Below, one piece after another: positions 8,875-18,268 of a stretch of 64,000 bases of DNA (the stretch's first letter is position 1; every line of letters starts with the position of its first letter). The notes below the pieces were generated by a model. That model did no database searches and was not told the origin of the DNA. It worked only from the letters and a program-made list of their open reading frames with translations. Source of the DNA: Saprospiraceae bacterium (lineage in GTDB: Bacteria; Bacteroidota; Bacteroidia; Chitinophagales; Saprospiraceae); contig JAGFJA010000025.1 of NCBI GenBank assembly GCA_024103005.1, positions 1-64,000 on the forward strand, given 5' to 3'. The translations under genes and the position numbers were made by a program.

Positions 8875-10014
8875 ATGACAAATAAGTTTGAGCTTCAGAC
8901 AACAGATTCAAAGAGTCGGGCAAGGGCAGGATTGCTTTCTACAGCTCACGGCGACATCCGCACACCTGTATTTATGCCGGTCGGAACAGTCGGAACAGTG
9001 AAGGGCGTACACCAGCAAGAACTTTCAGAAGAAATTCGTGCAAGAATAATCCTGGGAAATACCTATCATCTTTATTTACGGCCGGGAGTGGATGTGGTCC
9101 GGCAGGCAGGCGGGCTTCATCGTTTTATAGGCTGGGACAAGCCAATACTCACGGATAGCGGCGGGTACCAGGTATTTTCACTGGCACACCGAAGAAAAAT
9201 TAAACCGGAAGGAGTCACTTTCCAATCTCACATCGATGGCAGCAAACATCTTTTCACCCCGGAGTCTGCCACTGAAGTCCAAATACAGCTCGGAGCCGAC
9301 ATCATCATGGCTTTCGATGAATGTACTCCCTATCCTTGTGAGTATCGATATGCCGAAAAATCCATGCATCTTACCCATACATGGCTGGACCGTTGTCTCG
9401 ATTATTTTGACAACCGGGATGAATTTCCTCACGGTTATACACCTACACTTGCTCCCATCGTTCAGGGCAGCACTTTCAGTGATTTGCGTAAAAAGTCGGC
9501 AGAATATATCTCATCCAAAGGCCGTCATATCAACGCTATCGGCGGACTTTCCGTAGGTGAACCCATCGAGGAAATGTACAGAATTACAGCTGAAGTGACA
9601 GAAATTTTACCTGAAACATCTGCCAGATATTTGATGGGCGTAGGTACACCTGCCAACATAATCACCTGCATAGGCCTCGGCATAGACATGTTTGACTGTG
9701 TCCTCCCTTCCCGCAACGCAAGGCACGGACTCATATACACCTGGGACGGAATTATCAATATTAAAAATGAAAAATGGAAAACGGATTTTAGCCCCATTGA
9801 CCCGACATCCAGAGCCTTTACTTCAAGGTCACATACCAAGGCGTATTTGAGACACCTTGTCCACGTAGGGGAGTTGCTGGGAGCCCAGATAGCAACAATT
9901 CACAATCTGGCGTTCTTTTTGGAACTGGTAGATACTGCCCGTGAACACATTCTGAATGGCACCTTTTCTTCATGGTCAAAAGACATCGTAAGCCGACTGG
10001 AGCGCAGACTTTAG
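8875..10014 (+). CDS. tgt: tRNA-guanine(34) transglycosylase, zinc cysteines missing
   Basis: A 379-residue TIM-barrel enzyme exchanges guanine 34 of tRNA(Asp/Asn/His/Tyr) for the queuosine precursor preQ1. The substrate region is intact: T-D-S-G-G-Y-Q-V-F-S-L carries the general Asp, and G-V-G-T-P-A-N-I and D-M-F-D-C-V-L-P-S-R-N-A-R-H-G carry the nucleophile region. What is odd is the zinc site. Where the usual form has C-x-C-x-x-C, this protein has Ser312, Ala314 and Ser317; the final ligand His in T-I-H-N-L-A-F-F is kept. From memory, some other Bacteroidota Tgt proteins also lack these cysteines. The gene stands alone; no queuosine-synthesis genes are nearby. Confidence 0.93.
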   Translation: MTNKFELQTTDSKSRARAGLLSTAHGDIRTPVFMPVGTVGTVKGVHQQELSEEIRARIILGNTYHLYLRPGVDVVRQAGGLHRFIGWDKPILTDSGGYQVFSLAHRRKIKPEGVTFQSHIDGSKHLFTPESATEVQIQLGADIIMAFDECTPYPCEYRYAEKSMHLTHTWLDRCLDYFDNRDEFPHGYTPTLAPIVQGSTFSDLRKKSAEYISSKGRHINAIGGLSVGEPIEEMYRITAEVTEILPETSARYLMGVGTPANIITCIGLGIDMFDCVLPSRNARHGLIYTWDGIINIKNEKWKTDFSPIDPTSRAFTSRSHTKAYLRHLVHVGELLGAQIATIHNLAFFLELVDTAREHILNGTFSSWSKDIVSRLERRL

Positions 10015-10057
10015 TTGTAAATTCCTTTCAAAATCAAAAAGTTGACTAACTTTAACC

Positions 10058-10870
10058 ATGGAACATAAAAAAATTGTCATTACAGGCGGCTCCAGAGGCA
10101 TAGGTGAAGCCCTTGCCCTAAAATTTGCCAAGCAAGGTGCCCATGTAGCCATCCTTGCCAAAACAGTAGATCCGCATCCCAAACTGAAAGGCACCATCTT
10201 AACGGTAGCCGAAAAAATAATCCACGAAGGCGGTCATGCTTATCCCATGCAGCTTGATATCAGAGACGATGAAGCTATCGGACCTGCAATAGACCGTGTG
10301 GCTGAAATGATGGACGGAATAGACATCCTGATCAATAACGCTTCTGCCATTTCCCTGACCAACACGGAATCTACTTCCGTCAAGAAGTTTGACCTGATGT
10401 TTGATATCAATGTAAGGGGAACCTTTCTGATGACCCGTGCCTGCCTCCCCTATCTCCGTAAAGGTAACAACCCCCATATCCTCACCTTGTCACCCCCATT
10501 AAACGTTCAATCTAAATGGTTTGAAAACCACGTTGCTTATACAATTTCCAAATACAACATGAGCCTTCTGACGCTTGGATGGGCAGAGGAATTCCGGGAA
10601 TATGCTATTGCCGCCAACGCGCTCTGGCCGGCAACACTAATCGGTACTGCAGCTATAGAAAATATGCCGGGTGGAGACCAATTGGTCAAAATGACCAGAA
10701 AACCGGCAATCATAGCGGATGCAGCACAGATCATTCTTCAAAAAAAATCAACCGAATTTACAGGTAACTTTGTCATAGATGAAGAAATTCTCCAGGCAAA
10801 TGGTTGTACAGACTTTGAAAAATACAACACGACACCGGGTCTCACGCCTGCACCCGATATTTTTTTATAA
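10058..10870 (+). CDS. SDR-family oxidoreductase, HSDL2-like
   Basis: A 270-residue short-chain dehydrogenase/reductase. It has the Rossmann motif T-G-G-S-R-G-I-G (residues 9-16), the N-N-A-S motif (93-96), the catalytic serine in T-L-S-P-P (S145) and the Y-x-x-x-K pair in V-A-Y-T-I-S-K-Y (Y161, K165). The K-x-x-x-P-H-P-K-L-K-G-T-I segment after strand two, the catalytic pattern, and a C-terminus ending D-I-F-L are typical of the hydroxysteroid dehydrogenase-like protein 2/citronellol dehydrogenase branch, whose natural substrates are poorly known. It is NAD(P)-dependent by fold. It faces the repeat-protein gene convergently across a hairpin. Confidence 0.88.
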   Translation: MEHKKIVITGGSRGIGEALALKFAKQGAHVAILAKTVDPHPKLKGTILTVAEKIIHEGGHAYPMQLDIRDDEAIGPAIDRVAEMMDGIDILINNASAISLTNTESTSVKKFDLMFDINVRGTFLMTRACLPYLRKGNNPHILTLSPPLNVQSKWFENHVAYTISKYNMSLLTLGWAEEFREYAIAANALWPATLIGTAAIENMPGGDQLVKMTRKPAIIADAAQIILQKKSTEFTGNFVIDEEILQANGCTDFEKYNTTPGLTPAPDIFL

Positions 10871-10887
10871 AACATCATAAATAGTAC

Positions 10888-10923
10888 ATCCGTAGCAATC
10901 ATATTAAACAGACCGCTACGGAT
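10888..10923. terminator. Hairpin between convergent genes
   Basis: ATCCGTAGC (10888-10896) pairs exactly with GCTACGGAT (10915-10923) across an 18-base loop. It sits between the convergent SDR (+) and repeat-protein (-) genes, so it is probably a bidirectional terminator. There is no strong T-run. Confidence 0.55.
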
Positions 10924-10942
10924 TTACTTCAGGATTTATGCA

Positions 10943-13777
10943 TTATTTTATAAACTTCTTAATCAAACTCTCATTTCCATCGATGAGTTGAACAATATAA
11001 GTTCCTGCCGGTAGATTATCCGTACGAACGACTGTGGTATCATAGCCACGCCCTTCAAGCATACTGGCTCCGTCAATGCCGTGAATCCTATATGTGAAAT
11101 AATGTCCCGGCCAAGCCAGTGTCAATTCTGAATAAACCGGATTGGGATAATACCTGAAATCCGGTTTGTTAAAATGTACGGAACTCACGGTACAGTCAGG
11201 ATGCTGGTAGATCAGGGCGGTGAAATTCTTTGGTTGGTCTTTTACCTTTGCAGTCAAAGTAGCAAGCTTATTCTTTGACAAGGTCACACTTACAGGGAAG
11301 TCTTCTGAAGAGAAATCACTCAACGTCGAATTACCCTGACTCAGTGTCAGATCAACCTGTCCTTCTCCACCTATATCAAGACCTACTGTTGCCGTATAAT
11401 TAACAGAGTCAATACAATGCAGGTCATTAATTGTCAAGGAAATCAACGGTTGAGGGAAACCATTCTCACAATAAGGGGGAGTGATGAAACCATCTACCTT
11501 GCAGTCAGGATGATCTAGATCCATAATACCAAATTCATACGATTCCGAGCTGTTTCCATCAAACGGGCCGAGAACAATCGGCAGGTCAACATATCTGAAA
11601 TGCCCGTACAGATGACCATTACCTCTGATATTAAACGAATCCGAAGTATTGGAATGATTAAAGTTCAATTCAATATAAAACTGTCCTTCATCATTACAAT
11701 TGGATGGTGAAATCGTAAGTTCAGTCAAATGACAATCATCTGACACATCACAATCCGGATGTTTAATCTCCTTAACCACCTTACAGTCATCATTTCCCTG
11801 GTCAATAATTTTATACACGTGTACATCTCCGTCACCTTCCAGATGATTCAACTCCAATGGCAGCGCAGAATAAGGATATATTCCCGCCAAAACGCCGTCA
11901 ATAAAGAGCCGGAACGAATCACTTACATTTTCGTGATTACAATTTAACCATAGATAAAAAGTTCCGCTTGTATCGCAATCCGACTTTTCATACACCATGT
12001 CGTACAGGTGACAATCCCCTCCGGTAGAGCAATCCGAATGTTTAATCTCTTTAACCACCTTACAGTCATCATTTCCCTGGTCTATAATTTTATATACGTG
12101 TACATCTCCGTCACCTTCCAGATGGTTCAACTCCAATGGAAGCGCAGAATAAGGATATACTCCCGCCAAAACGCCGTCAATAAACAGCCGGAACGAATCA
12201 CTTACATGATCGTGATTACAATTTAACCATAGATTAAAGGTTCCGCTTGTATCGCAATCCGACTTTTCGTACACCATGTCGTACAGATGACAATCCCCTC
12301 CGGTAGAACAATCCGGGTACTTGATCTCTTTCACGACTTTACAATCATCATTGCCCTGATCAACCACTTTAACTGCATGAACATCTCCGTCGCCTTCCAG
12401 ATGATTCAACTCCAATGGCAGCGCAGAATAAGGATATACTCCCGCCAAAACGCCGTCAATAAAGAGCCGGAACGAATCACTTACATTTTCGTGATTACAA
12501 TTTAACCAAAGATTAAAGGTTCCGCTTGCATCACAATCCGACTTTTCGTACACCATGTCGTACAGATGACAATCCCCTCCGGTAGAACAATCCGGGTACT
12601 TGATTTCTTTCACGACCTTACAGTCATCATTGCCTTGATCAACTACTTTAACTACATGAACATCTCCGTCACCTTCCAGATGATTTACAGACAGAGGCAA
12701 TGGAGTATAGGGATAAATGCCTTCCAGAACGCCGTCGATAAAGAGTTTGAATGAATCGCTTACATTATCATGCTGGAAATTCAGATAAAGATTAAAATAG
12801 CCACTGGAATCACAATTCGATTGGTTATAACCCAAATCATACAGGTGACAGTCACCGCCGGTATTACATTCCGGATGCTTAATCTCTTTGACTACTTTGC
12901 AGTCGCCGTCGTCATTATCTATAAATTTATAAACATGATATTCACCATCACCTTCCAGATGATTGAGCGCAATCGGCAGGGCGGAATAAGGATAACTATT
13001 CGTCAGGACTCCGTCAATATACAGGTCAAATGAGTCACTTGTGTTGTCATGATTACAATACAGGTACATCGTAAAGTCGCCCGAAGTATCACAATCGGTC
13101 TGCTCATATACCATATCGTACAGATGGCAGTCGCCGCCTGAACTACAATCGGGATGCAGGATTTCTCTGGCAACCCTACAGTCATCATTTCCCTTGTCAA
13201 TAAACTTATAGGCATGGTAAAGTCCGTCCCCTTCCAGATGATTGAGCGCAATCGGCAGGGCGGAATAAGGATAACTGTTCGTCAGGACTCCGTCTATATA
13301 CAGGTCAAATGAGTCACTTGTGTTGTCATGATTACAATACAAATACATCGTAAAGTCGCCTGAAGTATCACAATCGGTCTGCTCATATACCATATCGTAC
13401 AGATGGCAGTCGCCGCCTCCGCTGCAGTCCCTATGCTTAATTTCCTCAACTACAAAACAATCACTGTTATCCTTGTCAATCAGTTTATAAACATGGAATT
13501 GACCGTCGCCCTCCAGATGAGAGAGCGATATCGGCAGGGCGGAATAAGGATAACTATTCGTCAGGACTCCGTCAATATACAGGTCAAATGAGTCACTTGT
13601 GTTGTCATGATTACAATACAAATACATCGTAAAGTCGCCTGAAGTATCACAATCGGTCTGCTCATACACCAAATCGTATAAGTGGCAGTCATTAGACAAC
13701 ATTCGATAGTCAAAAGTCCCGATTTTATTTTGTGCCTGAAAAAAAGACAGGCAAGACAGCAACAGATAGATAATCAT
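10943..13777 (-). CDS. T9SS-exported protein with seven 93-residue Cys-rich tandem repeats
   Basis: This 944-residue protein has a short signal peptide ending F-F-Q-A-Q. Seven near-identical 93-residue units follow (residues 30-680), each starting D-C-H-L-Y-D and containing S-D-S-F-x-L-x-I-D-G-V-L, Y-P-Y-S-A-L-P and H-L-E-G-D-G. Two diverged units come next, and a type A T9SS sorting tail (Y-Y-P-N-P-V ... L-P-A-G-T-Y-I-V-Q-L) closes the protein. Each full unit has five cysteines at fixed positions (2, 14, 26, 78, 89), except that unit four lacks the third. Two disulfides per unit are likely outside the cell. I do not recognise the repeat family; a beta-sandwich adhesin or stalk role is a guess. 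Confidence 0.85.
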   Translation of the reverse strand: MIIYLLLSCLSFFQAQNKIGTFDYRMLSNDCHLYDLVYEQTDCDTSGDFTMYLYCNHDNTSDSFDLYIDGVLTNSYPYSALPISLSHLEGDGQFHVYKLIDKDNSDCFVVEEIKHRDCSGGGDCHLYDMVYEQTDCDTSGDFTMYLYCNHDNTSDSFDLYIDGVLTNSYPYSALPIALNHLEGDGLYHAYKFIDKGNDDCRVAREILHPDCSSGGDCHLYDMVYEQTDCDTSGDFTMYLYCNHDNTSDSFDLYIDGVLTNSYPYSALPIALNHLEGDGEYHVYKFIDNDDGDCKVVKEIKHPECNTGGDCHLYDLGYNQSNCDSSGYFNLYLNFQHDNVSDSFKLFIDGVLEGIYPYTPLPLSVNHLEGDGDVHVVKVVDQGNDDCKVVKEIKYPDCSTGGDCHLYDMVYEKSDCDASGTFNLWLNCNHENVSDSFRLFIDGVLAGVYPYSALPLELNHLEGDGDVHAVKVVDQGNDDCKVVKEIKYPDCSTGGDCHLYDMVYEKSDCDTSGTFNLWLNCNHDHVSDSFRLFIDGVLAGVYPYSALPLELNHLEGDGDVHVYKIIDQGNDDCKVVKEIKHSDCSTGGDCHLYDMVYEKSDCDTSGTFYLWLNCNHENVSDSFRLFIDGVLAGIYPYSALPLELNHLEGDGDVHVYKIIDQGNDDCKVVKEIKHPDCDVSDDCHLTELTISPSNCNDEGQFYIELNFNHSNTSDSFNIRGNGHLYGHFRYVDLPIVLGPFDGNSSESYEFGIMDLDHPDCKVDGFITPPYCENGFPQPLISLTINDLHCIDSVNYTATVGLDIGGEGQVDLTLSQGNSTLSDFSSEDFPVSVTLSKNKLATLTAKVKDQPKNFTALIYQHPDCTVSSVHFNKPDFRYYPNPVYSELTLAWPGHYFTYRIHGIDGASMLEGRGYDTTVVRTDNLPAGTYIVQLIDGNESLIKKFIK
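11738..13690 (-). repeat. Seven tandem 279-bp units inside the repeat-protein gene
   Basis: Units start, in gene direction, at 13690, 13411, 13132, 12853, 12574, 12295 and 12016, each exactly 279 bases with no frame change. The first three resemble each other closely (T-N-S-Y-P-Y version), and the last three are nearly identical (A-G-V/I-Y-P-Y version). The fourth is intermediate. This pattern points to at least two rounds of local duplication. Confidence 0.95.
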
Positions 13778-13896
13778 GACAGTAATTTTTTAATGAATTT
13801 ACTCTAATAATAGAACAAAATCCGGATTATCGCTGCATCATAAGTATAAAATCTTCGGGGATTAACAAAGTGAATAGTAACTAGAAAGGTAAAACG

Positions 13897-14103
13897 CTAA
13901 AATATTAACTCATAACCTGCATCCTTCATGCCATTGGCCACCATAGCATCAGCCATCTGCCTGACTATAGTGCCACTTATGTTTCCTTCAAAAAAATTCC
14001 AACTGTTCCATCCCATGGGTGGTGCCGCACAAAGTAACTTTTCCTGAGCCCTTGTGGAAAAGGATAGCGCTACTAAAAATAATATGCTCCAATATGGTCT
14101 CAT
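13897..14103 (-). pseudogene. Truncated GH27 alpha-galactosidase (N-terminal remnant)
   Basis: A 68-residue frame has an intact signal peptide (ends S-T-R-A-Q) followed by the diagnostic GH27 N-terminus P-P-M-G-W-N-S-W-N-F-F and A-D-A-M-V-A-N-G-M-K-D-A-G-Y-E. It then breaks into a stop after L-I-F, where family members continue into the D-D-C-W region. Full enzymes are about 400 residues, so the catalytic domain is gone. The 100 bases after the stop, before the repeat-protein gene, hold no continuation in any frame I read. It is best seen as a gene remnant left by a deletion, possibly the one that placed the repeat-protein gene here. Confidence 0.8.
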
Positions 14104-14692
14104 ATTAAAAATTCCCTGCTTTATTTATTTTGAAAAATCATTGCCAACCCTGCAAGTATAACAATTTTTATTAGAATCCGGATGGGCGAATTACGGGTCG
14201 TATCTTGAAAACAAGAAGGCATAACAATCCCTTAGACAGCTCAGCAATAGCCGTTCTACCAAGCAGCACCAATTAAACGATTCGAACTTTAAATCCCAAC
14301 CGTAACTTATTCATCCATCCATCCAAAACTCCACGTGGTATTCTCCTGTCCATAGTGCTTCAAAAATCACTATCCATCACGATTCCAGGGAATTCAATAC
14401 CTTCCTTTCTATTTTATCCGGTCGCCCATCCTACCTATCTATCTATTATATTCCTGCCTGATCCCTTCCACTCCTGCCATTCAAAAGCTCCACATACAAA
14501 TTTTTGCCCTATTTTTCCTTTGATCAAGCACTATTATATTATATAAATATTTATGTGTCACATTTTCCAAATTCCATGACTATATTTAAATAAAATGATA
14601 CAATATTTGTCATTGAATACTATTTTTTAAGCTATTACCTCATTTCAGCCGTTTATTTTTTAAGGTACTATTCATCTTTAAACAGCTCAAAT
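14104..14692. other. Intergenic region, AT-rich, no gene seen
   Basis: This 589-base gap separates divergently arranged secreted-protein genes. A short + frame at 14355-14546 has skewed, Pro/His/Phe-rich composition and no motif, so I do not call it. No RNA gene or repeat is apparent. Confidence 0.5.
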
Positions 14693-17600
14693 ATGTTCAG
14701 ATTTCAGCTAACCATCTGTCTCTTTAGCCTTCTACTCGTCTCCGGACCTTCCACAGCTCAGAATGTTTACCTGGCTTACGATGCCTTTGACCATCCTGCC
14801 GGCACACCGCTCCACCAAAGCTCCGGCGGAAGCGGATGGGGCGGAAACTGGTCTGTTCAGAACGAAAGCACCACCGGATATGTCTATACACAACCCGGAC
14901 TGAATTATGGGGCCCTGCAGACCATCGGTGGCAGCATCTCCGGTGGCGACGTCTATCTCACTGCAGGACGCAATCTGGACATTACGGATGGCGGACCCTT
15001 TGCCGATTACGTTACCGGCGGCGAAGGTATCGGAAGCGTATATGGCACCACCCTTTGGGTAAGCGCCATGTTGCAGAAAAATCAGGATGACCGGCAACAC
15101 ATTTACTTCGACCTCCACAACTCCAATATCGACTGGTGCAACGAATGCAGCACCGACAACAGAATCGGCGTAGGATACTTTGGTTCAGCCTCTGAAGTTG
15201 GCGGAGAAAAACGATGGTCCATCCGTATCCAAAATCAGGTTTTCACTTCCTCCAAACCCGTAACCATTTCTGCCACTGCCTTTCTGGTCGTCAGATTAGA
15301 CTTCAATTCTACCGGCACGACAGTCAGCCTCTATGTCAACCCTACTGAACTGGGAAACGATGGCCCTCCGGCTTCTCCCGATATCGTCCAAAATACCGAC
15401 ATGCTCGCCCGAATAAGAGCAATCAGCCTCTATCCGGGGGATACGGAAGGTTCAGGATATATGGACGAACTGAGATTTGCATCAACCTATCCCGTAGTCG
15501 CCCCCGATGATAACATCAATATCATCCTGCCCCCTATAGCCGACTTTACCCTCAGCCCATCAAATGGTACGGCTCCCCTCACCGTTCAAGTAGATGCAAG
15601 TGCATCCTCTGATCCCAATGGCAGCCAACTCACCTATAGCTGGAACTGGGGCGATGGTAGTCCTTCAGGCTCCGGAATGACAGCAAGTCACTCGTACGAA
15701 GCAAATATCACGGGTATCCTGCAAATCACCCTTTCAGTCACAAATAGCCACAACCTCACTTCATCACTTTCCAAAGAAGTCACCATTTTCAACCAGGATG
15801 GTTCCTTCCCTTGCCAAACTTCCATTACCATGCTCAATGAAGCCGGCTGCAACCAATCTGACGGACGAATTCGCATCAACAACGGCCTGGCAACAGACTG
15901 GAGCATCACTTTTCGCAACAGCAATGGTACAGGTATAAGTCCCACCAACGAAAATGAATTTCACAATCTTTCCACCGGTGTATATAACGTCACCATTACC
16001 GGATCGAATGGTTGTTTGGACACCTACCAACTCCACATGACAACCGATTCCACCACATGCAGCGGATGGAGCCCGCTCCAATGCAAGCTGGAAATGGGCG
16101 TAAACATCAATGGCATCGCCGACTGGAACAACGAAAACTCCTTTATCAACCTCGCCAAACAGGTTCGAAGCGATATCTATACCTTCCACGATGGCTGCAA
16201 CTGCTGGGATTCAGGTGTGTCCGGCCAATTAGCCATGGACACCGACGGCTATCCGACTTCCATCCCCCAATCTACTACCGCTTCACCCAACACTATGATA
16301 AGATATGTCCTTTCGTCAGAAAATGCCAACCTCCGTGCCAACCATTACTACGTCTTCCTGTATGACGGCGTTGCTGACATAAGCCCAAACGGTGTCAACG
16401 TCATCGAACAGTCGCCCGGCAGAATATACTTTCAGGTACCTGCCCAATCCGGCAATATTTGGCTGGATGTAACCTATTCTCAAAGTGGCAATTACATGCG
16501 TAACTTCAGGTTACTCAGAGCCGAACACGAATATGTCAATCTGGATGAAAACATTTTCAATCCCGTCTTCCTGAGCAGATTATCACCCTTCACTACCATC
16601 CGTTTTATGGATTGGGGCAGCATCAACAACAGCCCGCAGATAAGCTGGTCCGACAGAGCCCACATAACAGACAGAACATACGGCACAGCCAGTGGTGTCC
16701 CGTTCGAAATGATGATTGCCCTTGCCAATAAACTCAACAAAGACGTGTGGATCTGCATACCACACATGGCCGATGATGACTACATCACTCAGATGGCTAC
16801 CTTGTTTAAAAACAACCTGAATCCGGAACTGACCATCTACCTGGAATACTCCAATGAAGTATGGAATTGGATCTTCGGACAAGCACATTATAACAATGAA
16901 AACCGACCTCCAAATCTGAACTATGGCAGAGCATATGCCGAAAAAGCCAAAAGAGTTTTCACTATCTGGCATACCGTATTTTCAGGACAGACAGAAAGAG
17001 TAAAGCGGGTACTTGGCATCCAGGGCGGATTCAATTATATCAATGAACAGATACTTTCTCAGCTGCCTGCCGACCAATGGGACCTGGCGTCGCCTACATA
17101 TTACTTCGGACTCGATCACTCATCGACCGGTAACCCCGTATTAAATGCTGCCTCCACCGGAGAAGACGTCAACCTCAATGCACGCAACGCTTACTTTGGT
17201 GTCAATGGCAATCCCGGATTTAAAGACATCATCCATCAGGATTATCGCAATATCAAGGTATTTGGAAAGGGAATCGTCAGCTATGAAGGTGGTCAGCACT
17301 ATACCGACTTCAATGTGCCACCCTATATCAACGCCATGTATGCTGCCCAGTATCTCCCGAGCATGTATGACCTCTACAATGACGTATTGGAAGACATCAG
17401 AAATCACGGTAACAGACTTGCCATGGCTTTTACCCTCTCCGGAGTTCAGGAAAGTATATACGGATCATGGGGACATTTGCCCGACATTTACATGCAGCCA
17501 CCTTATGCCGACACAGCTCCCAAGTACCAGGCCTGCCTCGACAACGCATGCCTGCCTTTCAAACCCGAGACTGACTTTCCGCTGGCAATAGCTCACCTTA

Positions 17601-18103
17601 CCCACTTCAACGTCCGTCCGCACGGCTATTCTGACGCTTCCATCACCTGGAGGGCAGAAACCACCACGGATATCAATCAATATCAGTTACAGCGACAGTC
17701 GGGAGATTCAGACTTCCTGACCATCTACCAAACAACTGACAATGCTCCCGGTCAGCCCTTTATCCATCGCTATCTGGATCAAGGTCTTGATGCAGGAACC
17801 TATTACTACCGCCTCCTGACCTCCGACTTCCACGGCAATTCAAAATACTCGGCTATCATACCCCTGACCATCGGAAACCCTGCAATTATCACGATTACAC
17901 CCAATCCCGGTAACGGCATCTTCCATCTCTCCAATCTGCCACACTTCCAAAAACAGTCGGCTATCGTTACCACATTGGCCGGTATCAGAGTCAGAACATA
18001 CAACCGCTTACCGAACCGCATCGATCTCACCGAACTCCCCGATGGCATCTACATCCTCAGTATCAACGGAACCAATTACAAACTGATAAAAAATGGACAA
18101 TAA
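14693..18103 (+). CDS. Large T9SS-exported PKD/glycosidase-like protein
   Basis: The 1136-residue product starts with a signal peptide (ends S-T-A-Q, residue 23). In order, it then has a concanavalin-like region (about 24-275), a PKD domain (about 280-365, with W-N-W-G-D-G), and a SprB-like segment (about 370-455). A catalytic-looking TIM-barrel region follows (about 460-960), then a fibronectin-like stretch and a T9SS sorting tail (I-T-P-N-P-G-N-G ... L-P-D-G-I-Y-I-L-S-I). Two glutamates have clan GH-A-like settings: L-E-Y-S-N-E-V-W-N-W (E722, candidate acid/base) and I-V-S-Y-E-G-G-Q-H-Y (E865, candidate nucleophile). I cannot assign a GH family. A secreted polysaccharide-active role is inferred from these and from the nearby GH53 and GH27-like sequences. 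Confidence 0.85.
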   Translation: MFRFQLTICLFSLLLVSGPSTAQNVYLAYDAFDHPAGTPLHQSSGGSGWGGNWSVQNESTTGYVYTQPGLNYGALQTIGGSISGGDVYLTAGRNLDITDGGPFADYVTGGEGIGSVYGTTLWVSAMLQKNQDDRQHIYFDLHNSNIDWCNECSTDNRIGVGYFGSASEVGGEKRWSIRIQNQVFTSSKPVTISATAFLVVRLDFNSTGTTVSLYVNPTELGNDGPPASPDIVQNTDMLARIRAISLYPGDTEGSGYMDELRFASTYPVVAPDDNINIILPPIADFTLSPSNGTAPLTVQVDASASSDPNGSQLTYSWNWGDGSPSGSGMTASHSYEANITGILQITLSVTNSHNLTSSLSKEVTIFNQDGSFPCQTSITMLNEAGCNQSDGRIRINNGLATDWSITFRNSNGTGISPTNENEFHNLSTGVYNVTITGSNGCLDTYQLHMTTDSTTCSGWSPLQCKLEMGVNINGIADWNNENSFINLAKQVRSDIYTFHDGCNCWDSGVSGQLAMDTDGYPTSIPQSTTASPNTMIRYVLSSENANLRANHYYVFLYDGVADISPNGVNVIEQSPGRIYFQVPAQSGNIWLDVTYSQSGNYMRNFRLLRAEHEYVNLDENIFNPVFLSRLSPFTTIRFMDWGSINNSPQISWSDRAHITDRTYGTASGVPFEMMIALANKLNKDVWICIPHMADDDYITQMATLFKNNLNPELTIYLEYSNEVWNWIFGQAHYNNENRPPNLNYGRAYAEKAKRVFTIWHTVFSGQTERVKRVLGIQGGFNYINEQILSQLPADQWDLASPTYYFGLDHSSTGNPVLNAASTGEDVNLNARNAYFGVNGNPGFKDIIHQDYRNIKVFGKGIVSYEGGQHYTDFNVPPYINAMYAAQYLPSMYDLYNDVLEDIRNHGNRLAMAFTLSGVQESIYGSWGHLPDIYMQPPYADTAPKYQACLDNACLPFKPETDFPLAIAHLTHFNVRPHGYSDASITWRAETTTDINQYQLQRQSGDSDFLTIYQTTDNAPGQPFIHRYLDQGLDAGTYYYRLLTSDFHGNSKYSAIIPLTIGNPAIITITPNPGNGIFHLSNLPHFQKQSAIVTTLAGIRVRTYNRLPNRIDLTELPDGIYILSINGTNYKLIKNGQ

Positions 18104-18177
18104 GTTGGAATACAACTTTATAAGACGCCATCGAGAGAAGGTGTAAAGTAAGCGATAAGTAAAAATCAAATAAGGAG

Positions 18178-18268
18178 GGCGTGCCCATGGAAGGGTCCAT
18201 GGTCGGGCTCTCCGCTATACGTCGCTCCTACCGTCGCTCGTGCCGCTTCGATCCATCACGCACAAGGT
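18178..18268. repeat. Palindromic GC-rich intergenic element of Bacteroidota type
   Basis: A sharply GC-rich block sits in AT-rich surroundings. It contains GGGCGTGCCC, two CCATGG hexamers flanking AAGGGT, GGTCGGGCT, TCCGCTATA and TGCCGCTTCGATCC, and ends CACGCA. From memory, very similar GGGCGTGCCC ... TCCGCTATA ... GATCCCTCACGCA blocks are scattered between genes of many Bacteroidota genomes as short palindromic repeats. Only one copy is in this window, so repetition is not shown here. Confidence 0.5.

Noticed and set aside
11759-13591. Series of + strand ORFs of 62-87 residues, several spaced 279 bases apart
   Set aside because: They are antisense shadows of the tandem repeat units; the real gene is on the minus strand.
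14355-14546. 63-residue + ORF
   Set aside because: Low-complexity composition rich in Pro/His/Phe, no start context or family likeness.
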